Assembly: GCA_013203195.1 (NCBI GenBank)
Contig: JABMQM010000609.1
Location: 1-5,042, forward strand
Direction of reading: 5' to 3'
From: Desulfobacteraceae bacterium
GTDB taxonomy: Bacteria > Desulfobacterota > Desulfobacteria > Desulfobacterales > UBA11574
DNA length: 5,042 nt
Under the pieces are notes generated by a model. That model had not been told where the DNA came from. It saw nothing but the letters and a program-made list of their open reading frames with translations, and made no database searches. A program made the position numbers and the translations under genes. This document shows, in pieces, positions 1-4,701 of this stretch. How positions within the stretch are numbered: position 1 is the first letter of the stretch; each line of letters starts with the position of its first letter.

Positions 1-64
1 CATATCTATCTCCAAGCCATAACTCTCTTTTGATGAGTTATATGCTATTTTGTCTGACAATTGG

Positions 65-81
65 ATTTGGGCAACAGCCCG
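65..81 (+). repeat. 17-bp repeat, left copy (inverted partner at 4368-4384)
   Basis: ATTTGGGCAACAGCCCG reads here on the plus strand, and the same 17 bases read on the minus strand at 4384-4368. The core GGGCAACAGCCC is itself a small hairpin (4-bp stem, 4-base loop). The match stops sharply at both ends. Seventeen identical bases are unlikely by chance in 5 kb, so this is probably a dispersed intergenic repeat; element ends are a less likely reading. Confidence 0.6.
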
Positions 82-140
82 TTGATTGGTGATTAGCCTC
101 AATTCCTTAAAGGCGCTGCGAAGCACTGGCGCAAGGCAGA

Positions 141-169
141 ACATTCCCTGCAGCTTGCGCAGGGAATGT
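141..169. repeat. Strong hairpin with perfect 11-bp stem
   Basis: ACATTCCCTGC (141-151) pairs perfectly with GCAGGGAATGT (159-169) around a 7-base loop. A second short arm, GCGCAAG at 129-135, can pair with CTTGCGC at 154-160, so two folds are possible. There is no T-run on either side in either orientation, which argues against a simple intrinsic terminator. A REP-like dispersed palindrome is the more likely reading. Confidence 0.6.
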
Positions 170-306
170 CAAATAAATCAATATAAAAATTCATAATCAC
201 TGATCAAGGGTTTACCCCCAAACTACGGCTAATTAAATGATCAGCTACAAATGATATAAAGCGTAACTCACTTTCTTCGCGCTCATCCCTGATCCCTGGC
301 TCCTTT

Positions 307-330
307 CTAATTGCGTTTTGACTCAATTAG
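307..330. repeat. 7-bp inverted repeat downstream of the FAD oxidase gene
   Basis: CTAATTG (307-313) and CAATTAG (324-330) are perfect inverted copies separated by 10 bases. The stem is AT-rich and has no T-run after it on the minus strand. It could be a weak terminator element or an operator-like site; the sequence does not decide between them. Confidence 0.35.
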
Positions 331-388
331 GGTAATACATTTAATATATGGCATGTATCAAAAAATAAAGGGGAATAATGTTCCACGT

Positions 389-1672
389 TTAAAGAATCCG
401 CCATTGCAAAACATGATACGCTCGAGCGCCGGCCTCATAAAAAAGTCCTCGTAAACCTCCCATGCAAATATTTTTTTGTTTTTTTACCGGTAAAGGAATA
501 TCCTGTTCAGAGCCATTCAGGGTATATTCGGCCAGCAATTTTCCGAATACGGTACCCGGCCCAATTCCCCGTCCGTTATAGCTGGTAACCGTCACCATAT
601 TATTGTCCAGGATGTGAAATCTAGGTATGTGATCAACCGTCATGGCAATACGACCGTTCCATCCGTACTCCAGCGTTGTTTGGCCAACCTGCGGAAAAAC
701 CTTTTTGATAGTTCGATGGGTCCACTTTTCATGTAGTGTATAAGCCAAATTTTCCACTTGGCCCGCACTTCCAACAATAAGGCGCCCAGCCTGATCAAGA
801 CGATATGACGATAAAATTAGATTGGTATCCCATGCACCCTGGCCACCTGGTAAAATGGTTTTACGCACATTCTCCGGCAAGGGTGACGTGGCGAACTGAA
901 AGAAGTTAAAATCAATAATAGCTTTCCTGTTCTTTTTGAATGCATATTCCGGATACCCTTGAACTGCCAGAATTACCGACTTCGCAATAATCTGACCAGA
1001 GGGTGTGGACAGCTTCCAGGCATTTGATTCTCGTATATAATCAATGACAGGAGAATAGCCGAAAAGATTGGCGCCTGCCTGTTGTGCCGCCCTGGCAAGC
1101 CCATAGGCATACGCCAGCGGCTGGACGGTTCCTGCCCGTTCATCCAAAAGTGCGCCATAAAAGGATTTGCTGCCGATTTTTGGCGCTGCTTCTTCGCGGC
1201 CAAACAGTTTTACAGGCGCACCCCTTTTTTTCCACTGCGCTTCCCGTTGTTGGAGTGCCCGATACCCCCCAGGTGAATGAGCACAATGTAAGGTGCCTTT
1301 ACGAATTGACTCACATTGTATGCCATGCTTTTCAATAAGCTTGAAAACCAGATCCGGAGAATGACCGAGAACGTTGACCAGACGGCTTCCATATTCCGGG
1401 CCGACTTTTTTCTCTACCTCCTCGGGCATTAGCCACAAGCCCGCATTCACCAGCCCCACATTTCTGCCGGCTCCGCCAAAACCGATTTCCTTGGCTTCCA
1501 ACAGGACCACGTTTGTACCTGCCTCAGCAAGGTGCAGCGTTGCAGACAATCCCGTGTAACCACCACCAATTACGGCAACATCCGTTTTTATCTCACCTTC
1601 AAGTGTTCTTAATAAAGGCGGTTGCGGAGCAGTGACCTTCCACAAACCATGACTTAATGGTGTATCCTTCAA
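389..1672 (-). CDS. FAD-dependent oxidoreductase, PuuB-like (DAO family)
   Basis: This 427-residue protein is a D-amino-acid-oxidase-type flavoprotein resembling gamma-glutamylputrescine oxidase PuuB. The family oxidises an amine or amino acid through FAD, releasing an aldehyde or keto product, ammonia and peroxide. Residues 31-41 carry the dinucleotide-binding GGGYTG motif, E59 is the usual acidic residue ending the second strand, and GRN at 69-71 is the conserved FAD-contact motif. Residues 337-353 (GWNGRIAMTVDHIPRF) and 366-374 (NGRGIGPGT) match the C-terminal FAD-domain signatures. Length is normal and the C-terminus looks complete. The start is TTG, supported by AAGGA (1682-1686) nine bases upstream; no ATG is available in frame before an upstream stop. 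No puuA, puuC or puuD neighbour is present, so the true substrate is unknown. It lies 109 bases after asnA on the same strand and could be co-transcribed. Confidence 0.9.
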   Translation of the reverse strand: MKDTPLSHGLWKVTAPQPPLLRTLEGEIKTDVAVIGGGYTGLSATLHLAEAGTNVVLLEAKEIGFGGAGRNVGLVNAGLWLMPEEVEKKVGPEYGSRLVNVLGHSPDLVFKLIEKHGIQCESIRKGTLHCAHSPGGYRALQQREAQWKKRGAPVKLFGREEAAPKIGSKSFYGALLDERAGTVQPLAYAYGLARAAQQAGANLFGYSPVIDYIRESNAWKLSTPSGQIIAKSVILAVQGYPEYAFKKNRKAIIDFNFFQFATSPLPENVRKTILPGGQGAWDTNLILSSYRLDQAGRLIVGSAGQVENLAYTLHEKWTHRTIKKVFPQVGQTTLEYGWNGRIAMTVDHIPRFHILDNNMVTVTSYNGRGIGPGTVFGKLLAEYTLNGSEQDIPLPVKKQKNICMGGLRGLFYEAGARAYHVLQWRIL

Positions 1673-1681
1673 AAGCCATCT

Positions 1682-1686
1682 TCCTT
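1682..1686 (-). promoter_or_regulatory. Ribosome binding site deciding the TTG start of the FAD oxidase
   Basis: AAGGA reads on the minus strand nine bases before the TTG at 1672. An ATG at 1679-1677 sits between them, out of frame, only two to three bases after the purine run. It opens a 26-codon frame ending at 1599. The Shine-Dalgarno spacing favours the TTG. Confidence 0.5.
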
Positions 1687-1781
1687 TATTTCTTATAGCC
1701 CCTCAACAAGAGACATGAGTCCGATAAATCTTATCACCCCAGGATAGCGACACACAGATGCGGATAATAAAAATTGTTTGT

Positions 1782-2372
1782 TTACTCCAAGACATGGATG
1801 TTCCTCTTTGCACACATATCCTTGAGGATCTTCGGCCATACAGAGACTTCGACCTCCCCGATATGGGCCGTTCGCAACAGGTACATGTGGGTCCTGGACT
1901 CTCCAATACCACCTCCGATGCTCAGCGGAATCTCATCATTGAGGATGGCCCGGTGATAGGGATAATTGAGGAATTCTTCCTGTCCGGACATCTTTAGCTG
2001 GATTTTCAGCGTCTCCTTGGTGACCCGTATCCCCATCGACGTCAGTTCGTGGCGCCGTTTTGTTACCGGATTCCATACCAGGATATCTCCGTTTAAACCA
2101 TGATACTGCTCACCCTCCTTAACAATGGTCTCGGTAGCCCAGTCATCGTAATCCGCAGCGCGCATCTCGTGGGGGTAGCCATCCTTTAAAGGCCAGCCAA
2201 TACCGATGATGAAGATCGCCGAGGCTTTTTCCATAAGGGTCCGATTCTCTCGCTCCTTGCGCGGCAGGTCCGGGTACCAATCCAGCATTTCTTCGGCATG
2301 CAGAAATGTGAGCTGCTCAGGAAAGTCGGGGTATTTATCTGTTTTTAGCTGGGGAAACCTTTCTTGCGCCAT
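1782..2372 (-). CDS. asnA: AsnA C-terminal part, after the frameshift
   Basis: This frame carries the second half of AsnA. The first ATG is at 2372, giving 196 residues, but homology starts 21 codons upstream at NLDFLKDIVNKLW (from 2435), so the ATG is internal to the protein. Counting from that ATG, IIGIG is at 55-59, RAADYDDW at 71-78 (E. coli Asp219 region), HGLNGDILVWNP at 91-102 (Asp235 region), ELTSMGIRV at 109-117, and IGGGIGESR at 152-160 with the catalytic arginine. The C-terminus matches the family end (HIGEV...VWP). The G-rich run before the ATG (GGGGGGCGGGCAAG) might allow weak internal initiation, but a separate functional role is not supported. Confidence 0.85.
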   Translation of the reverse strand: MAQERFPQLKTDKYPDFPEQLTFLHAEEMLDWYPDLPRKERENRTLMEKASAIFIIGIGWPLKDGYPHEMRAADYDDWATETIVKEGEQYHGLNGDILVWNPVTKRRHELTSMGIRVTKETLKIQLKMSGQEEFLNYPYHRAILNDEIPLSIGGGIGESRTHMYLLRTAHIGEVEVSVWPKILKDMCAKRNIHVLE

Positions 2373-2426
2373 CTTGCCCGCCCCCCGGATAACCTTCCAG
2401 AGCTTGTTAACGATATCCTTGAGAAA

Positions 2427-2433
2427 GTCAAGG
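2427..2433 (-). other. Frameshift site CCT TGA C within asnA
   Basis: In the zero frame the codons are GAA CAG CAA CCT TGA. A +1 slip on CCT skips one T and reads GAC TTT CTC AAG, giving TEDEQQPDFLK. This has the same length as the family segment TADERNVDFLK, with no gap. The site resembles the prfB recoding site CTT TGA C, with a TGA followed by C. A GAGGA lies upstream, but ten bases from CCT instead of the three seen in prfB. A simple one-base insertion near 2436 explains the data equally well. Confidence 0.4.
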
Positions 2434-2916
2434 TTGCTGTTCGTCCTCGGTGATCACCCGCTCCCAGTCCCACTGGTCTACATACGCACTGTGATCGTGG
2501 TCCAAAAAATAGTCTTTGCGCACAGCTTTCATGTCGGTACATATGCCTTCACCCACATCACAGTCAAATTGTTTGAGAGCCATACGTTTCCACTTTGTAG
2601 CTGCCTGAACAACCTGGGCTTGTATGGGTTTGTCGAGTCCAAGCCCACACGGAAACTCCACCGGTGTCCGCGAGCCGTCGCGATCCAGGTAATCATTCAC
2701 ACCGCTATCGCGGTCAACGATCAGGGGTACCTGCACCATTTGCAGATTAAGTTCCTTACACAGATTCTCTTCAATGTATTTTTTCACAGCAAAGACAGCC
2801 TTCATTCTTTCTTTTGGAGAAAGCAATGCTTCGTAGTCTGTGGGTAGAATCTTTTCCAAGTCATCATAGTTCCCGATACCGGGTCCGGCTAGGTCTGCTT
2901 TTTTCTTGTCCGTCAT
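2428..2916 (-). CDS. asnA: AsnA N-terminal part, up to the frameshift
   Basis: This 162-residue frame holds the first half of AsnA. Residues 1-25 are a charged extension not found in E. coli AsnA, and the core begins near DYEALLS (27-33). D75 in the VND segment aligns with E. coli Asp46, the aspartate-binding or catalytic acid. KWKR lies at 108-111, the GEGICTDMKA segment at 122-131, and VDQWDWERV at 146-154, containing the conserved Gln (148). The frame then reads TEDEQQP and ends at TGA (2430-2428), in the middle of the family's conserved E-R-N-x-D-F-L-K helix. Alone it lacks the ATP-site residues of the second half and would not be active. Confidence 0.85.
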   Translation of the reverse strand: MTDKKKADLAGPGIGNYDDLEKILPTDYEALLSPKERMKAVFAVKKYIEENLCKELNLQMVQVPLIVDRDSGVNDYLDRDGSRTPVEFPCGLGLDKPIQAQVVQAATKWKRMALKQFDCDVGEGICTDMKAVRKDYFLDHDHSAYVDQWDWERVITEDEQQP

Positions 2917-2946
2917 TGTCGGCTATCCCCTCTTTTTTTGCTAAAT

Positions 2947-2967
2947 TAAAGATATGATTGATCTTTA
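2947..2967. promoter_or_regulatory. 7-bp inverted repeat in the shikimate kinase-asnA gap
   Basis: TAAAGAT (2947-2953) and ATCTTTA (2961-2967) are perfect inverted copies with a 7-base spacer. They lie in the 70-base gap between the shikimate kinase stop and asnA, about 30-50 bases before the asnA ATG. The position suits an operator or promoter-overlapping site for asnA. The AT-rich stem would make a poor terminator. No convincing -35/-10 pair was found. Confidence 0.35.
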
Positions 2968-2986
2968 CAAACAAATGGTAGCTGCA

Positions 2987-3532
2987 TTACGGAGGTCCTG
3001 TCGTTTTCTTCAAGGGCGATATGCCGATATTCTTTTGTAAGAACTTCGTTGATATTATATCTGCTATTTCTTCTTGATCAAGTTTATTGCAATCGATAAT
3101 AATCTCGGCATATTTGTTATAAAGAATTTGTCGTTCATTGTATAAGTCTCTGAATGTTTGGTTCTTTGCTTTTGCTATTCCCCTTGTCTTAAAATTATGA
3201 AGCCTCTTTTTAATTAATTCGTAGTCCACCTTGAGGAATATTACCTTTGATATATTCAGCAAATGAGTCATTGCTTTTTCACTATAAGCCGCGCTGCCAC
3301 CAGTTGCGATGACATGGTTTTCAATATTCAATTTTAGGATTTCTTTCTCTTCAATTTTCCTTAAAGTTAGGTAATCGCTTTCATCGATAATTTGTTGTAA
3401 CGATTTTTGTTGGCTAATTTGAATGAGTACATCTGTATCAATGAAACCAAGCGACAAAAACTTCGCAAGTATTATTCCAATTGTGCTTTTTCCTGCACCA
3501 GGCATACCGATAAGTGTTAAATTAGATTTCAT
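2987..3532 (-). CDS. Shikimate kinase family protein (AroK/AroL-like), GGS variant
   Basis: This 181-residue NMP-kinase-fold protein belongs to the shikimate kinase family, which phosphorylates the 3-hydroxyl of shikimate with ATP in cytoplasmic aromatic amino acid synthesis. Walker A is GMPGAGKST (9-17). The DTD motif supplies D34, R58 sits in LRKIEE, R117 is in the lid, and R134 in YNERQILYNKYA matches the second substrate arginine. The usual TGGG shikimate-binding loop reads TGGSAAY (77-83), so its third glycine is serine. I have seen this variant in a subgroup normally annotated as shikimate kinase. Length is normal, with a short extra tail. The ATG has a weak AAGG three bases upstream. 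The gene is far more AT-rich (about 30% GC in a counted 60 bases) than asnA (50%), hinting at a different origin. No other aromatic-pathway gene is nearby, so the physiological substrate is not certain. Confidence 0.88.
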   Translation of the reverse strand: MKSNLTLIGMPGAGKSTIGIILAKFLSLGFIDTDVLIQISQQKSLQQIIDESDYLTLRKIEEKEILKLNIENHVIATGGSAAYSEKAMTHLLNISKVIFLKVDYELIKKRLHNFKTRGIAKAKNQTFRDLYNERQILYNKYAEIIIDCNKLDQEEIADIISTKFLQKNIGISPLKKTTGPP

Positions 3533-3581
3533 ATACCTTAATACGTTCCGGATAAAATTTTTCTGACTAAATGCGGAGCAT

Positions 3582-3638
3582 ATTTAACCGGGGTTAAATT
3601 TTTACCCCGTGAAATCCCGCAGGGCCATTTCACTGGGG
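3582..3638. repeat. Nested palindromes between the truncated radical SAM gene and the shikimate kinase gene
   Basis: Three pairings are visible. ATTTAACC (3582-3589) pairs with GGTTAAAT (3592-3599). CCCC-GTGAAAT (3605-3615) pairs with ATTTCAC-T-GGGG (3627-3638), with one bulged T, and the enclosed loop holds CCC GCA GGG. As an alternative, CGGGGT (3589-3594) pairs with ACCCCG (3604-3609). Such modular stems resemble REP-like dispersed repeats. No T-run follows, so a terminator role is not obvious. The block starts about 20 bases from where the radical SAM stub ends. Confidence 0.55.
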
Positions 3639-3657
3639 CCAAAAGATCATTTAACTG

Positions 3658-3915
3658 TTACTGCCCCCCTTGTTCACCATTAAGCCGGTCTGCTCCGCAC
3701 TGCCGGGGGCAAAGCTCGCATTCCTCAAAACTTGAGTAGGCCTGATCAACTCTCTGGGCCAATTTGCCTGCTTGTTCCAGTTTTCCATAAGCAGGATACC
3801 ATTGGAGATCTTTTCGATTCTCAGCATAGAGGGGAAGATCTGAAAGGAGCAGAGAGCCGCCCAGAAAGAGAGAGCTTTTTATGAAATGTCGCCGCGTCAG
3901 TTTCATCAGGGCCAC
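3658..3915 (-). pseudogene. 5' stub of a TAT-exported PflX-like radical SAM protein
   Basis: The 85-codon frame begins with a twin-arginine signal: LTRRHFIK, then a hydrophobic stretch and a likely cleavage after LYA. It continues into YPAYGKLEQAGKLAQRV and the cysteine cluster CELCPRQCGADRLNGEQGG. That pattern is the entry to the PflX-type (COG1313-like) radical SAM family of pyruvate-formate-lyase-activase homologues. It then reads Q-stop, just where the next family cysteine is expected, and the whole SAM barrel is missing. I checked the other two frames beyond the G6 run: they stop within a few codons and show no family sequence, so this is a true truncation. The ATG at 3906 (MKLTRR) is the better start, since AAAAGGTG lies eight bases before it; the GTG at 3915 overlaps that Shine-Dalgarno. 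The remnant is probably non-functional. Confidence 0.78.
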
Positions 3916-3921
3916 ACCTTT

Positions 3922-3949
3922 TAAAACGTCCTACATGGTTGACGTTTTA
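3922..3949 (-). terminator. 9-bp hairpin between the lipoprotein gene and the radical SAM stub
   Basis: TAAAACGTC (3922-3930) and GACGTTTTA (3941-3949) are perfect inverted copies around a 10-base loop. On the minus strand the right arm ends in TTTTA, 15-43 bases past the lipoprotein stop, which suits a modest intrinsic terminator. It also lies directly against the AAAAGGTG ribosome site of the next gene, so folding could hide that site. Which role applies cannot be decided from sequence. Confidence 0.45.
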
Positions 3950-3964
3950 GGCCTCGTATCCGAT

Positions 3965-4333
3965 TTACTGCTCTATGGTGAATTTTCGTGTTGGAGCAAC
4001 AATGCGCATTATCTCAGCAATTGATGACCGAGCGACCTGTTGATCCTTAACCTCGACGGCTATATCCATCCAGCCCATACCAGTTCCAACTCTGATTATT
4101 TTGCCCATTTTTCTTTCGGATATAAGGCTCTCGATCTTATTTCTTGTTTCGATATCTTGTCTTGAGGCAAAATCATCTCCAGGCCAGTGGATAACAACCC
4201 GAAGAGTATTCTCATCACGCATCATTTCGCGTTCTGGGGATCCGGCGATTTTACCATGGGGGACATCATCTGAACAACCGATCACAGTTACAAGGGCCAT
4301 CCAAGATAGGATAAGAGCTAATTTTCTATTCAT
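3965..4333 (-). CDS. Small lipoprotein of unknown function
   Basis: From the ATG at 4333 this is a 122-residue protein with a lipoprotein signal: MNRK, a hydrophobic run (5-18) and lipobox VIGC with the modified cysteine at 20, then SDD. The two aspartates after the cysteine (positions 2 and 3 of the mature protein) could matter for inner-membrane retention. The mature part has no family I can name. It contains LRVVIHWPGDDFASR, an acidic/basic helix, GTGMGWMDIAVEV, and a final helix ending before KFTIEQ. This suggests an alternating strand-helix-strand domain of about 80 residues. A longer reading from a TTG at 4408 adds 25 residues, but these overlap the upstream gene and run through the 17-bp repeat, and they would bury the signal peptide. 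I therefore prefer 4333, although no clear Shine-Dalgarno precedes it. It lies 50 bases after the DUF6122-like gene. Confidence 0.7.
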   Translation of the reverse strand: MNRKLALILSWMALVTVIGCSDDVPHGKIAGSPEREMMRDENTLRVVIHWPGDDFASRQDIETRNKIESLISERKMGKIIRVGTGMGWMDIAVEVKDQQVARSSIAEIMRIVAPTRKFTIEQ

Positions 4334-4367
4334 GGCATGGATATGGGTTATGGGTTTCAATTTTTGC

Positions 4368-4384
4368 CGGGCTGTTGCCCAAAT
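4368..4384 (-). repeat. 17-bp repeat, right copy (inverted partner at 65-81)
   Basis: CGGGCTGTTGCCCAAAT on the plus strand is the exact reverse complement of 65-81. It starts at the last base of the DUF6122-like stop codon and lies in the gap before the lipoprotein ATG. The adjoining bases (AACCCATAACCCATA on the minus strand) form a short imperfect tandem repeat. Confidence 0.6.
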
Positions 4385-4701
4385 TAAATAATTTTCATCC
4401 ATAGGCAATCCAGGCCGTCCAACATGATATGAATTGTCAACCCGAATCCCAAAAGCCGGGTCTTTGGTACCGCAGCAAGCAGTGCATAAACAGCTATAGC
4501 CGGCAGCGAGTGCAGGGGATGAAAGTTTATTCCGCAGCGATTTGGATCATATATGGGGTTGGTTAATAAATGATCCAAGTCTATGATCATGGCGGACATC
4601 ATCCACATCCAGGCTGTTTTCCATCGATCTGAGAACAGCAGTCTGGACACCACTCCGGGTGCGATGAAATGCAGGCCTAAATGCAAAATAGGACGAAACA
4701 T
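4384..4701 (-). CDS. DUF6122-like small integral membrane protein
   Basis: This 105-residue hydrophobic protein fits the DUF6122 family of small membrane proteins. It has about three membrane segments (roughly 5-23, 30-47 and 66-90). Its pattern of polar residues is HLGLHF (7-12), DLDHLL (41-46), DPNRCGINFHPLHS (52-65), and H91 followed by LDGLDCLW (94-101). The spaced His/Asp residues within membrane segments recall the YbcI/YdjM-like membrane metal-dependent hydrolase fold; that catalytic role is inference, as the family has no proven activity that I know of. Length looks complete. The ATG at 4701 has no clear Shine-Dalgarno. A common start for the family lies just before the first histidine motif, which agrees with this ATG. 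It may form a short operon with the lipoprotein. Confidence 0.83.
   Translation of the reverse strand: MFRPILHLGLHFIAPGVVSRLLFSDRWKTAWMWMMSAMIIDLDHLLTNPIYDPNRCGINFHPLHSLPAIAVYALLAAVPKTRLLGFGLTIHIMLDGLDCLWMKII

Larger units (their letters stand above)
1..388. other. Gene-free left flank with hairpins and short repeats
   Basis: This stretch lies downstream of the FAD oxidase gene and has no recognisable complete gene. It holds one copy of a 17-bp repeat (65-81), a strong hairpin (141-169), a 7-bp tandem duplication (ATCCCTG at 285-291 and 292-298), two TGATCA sites (201-206, 238-243) and a weaker inverted repeat (307-330). On the minus strand an open frame runs from an ATG at 144 to the window edge. 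Its start MFCLAPVLRSAFKELRL matches no family I recognise, and its ATG lies inside the hairpin stem, so I do not call it a gene. Just past the oxidase stop, a short GGAA/TTCC stem (371-383) is followed on the minus strand by TTTATTTTTT, which could be a weak terminator. Confidence 0.6.
1782..2916 (-). pseudogene. asnA: Aspartate-ammonia ligase (asparagine synthetase A) with one internal frameshift
   Basis: AsnA makes asparagine from aspartate, ammonia and ATP (giving AMP and pyrophosphate); it is a cytoplasmic class II tRNA-synthetase-like enzyme. The gene is read in two frames. Residues 1-160 come from the upstream frame, and everything from 2435 down to 1782 is in the next frame. Joined, they give about 377 residues against 330 in E. 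coli; part of the excess is a roughly 25-residue N-terminal extension before the family core. Every conserved block I can recall is present: KWKR, VDQWDWE, RAADYDDW, GLNGDILVWNP, SMGIRV and IGGGIGESR. The family pattern TADERN.DFLK indicates one extra base near 2436. The only defect is this shift, so the gene may be recently broken, misread in the assembly, or expressed by frameshifting. A good Shine-Dalgarno (GAGGGG, 2927-2932) lies ten bases before the ATG. Confidence 0.9.

Noticed and set aside
1084..1338. Plus-strand frames inside the FAD oxidase gene
   Set aside because: They are antisense to a well-supported flavoprotein gene and have no recognisable family sequence.
2206..2847. 213-codon plus-strand open frame antisense to asnA
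   Set aside because: It spans both AsnA halves on the opposite strand, shows no domain or ribosome site, and its translation looks like a shadow. The minus strand carries clear AsnA motifs throughout.
3655..3670. G6 run as a simple frameshift in the radical SAM gene
   Set aside because: Reading past the run in either other frame gives only a few codons before a stop and no PflX-like sequence, so a homopolymer error does not restore the gene.
3940..3972. TTGACG at 3940-3945 as a plus-strand promoter
   Set aside because: No well-placed -10 box and no plus-strand gene follow; the bases belong to the hairpin arm.
4101..4391. 96-codon plus-strand frame over the lipoprotein gene
   Set aside because: It is antisense to a frame with a clear lipoprotein signal, and its end is encoded by the 17-bp repeat.
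4334..4408. Longer lipoprotein start at TTG 4408
   Set aside because: It would put 25 polar residues before the signal peptide, overlap the neighbouring gene and translate the repeat. The ATG at 4333 directly precedes the signal.
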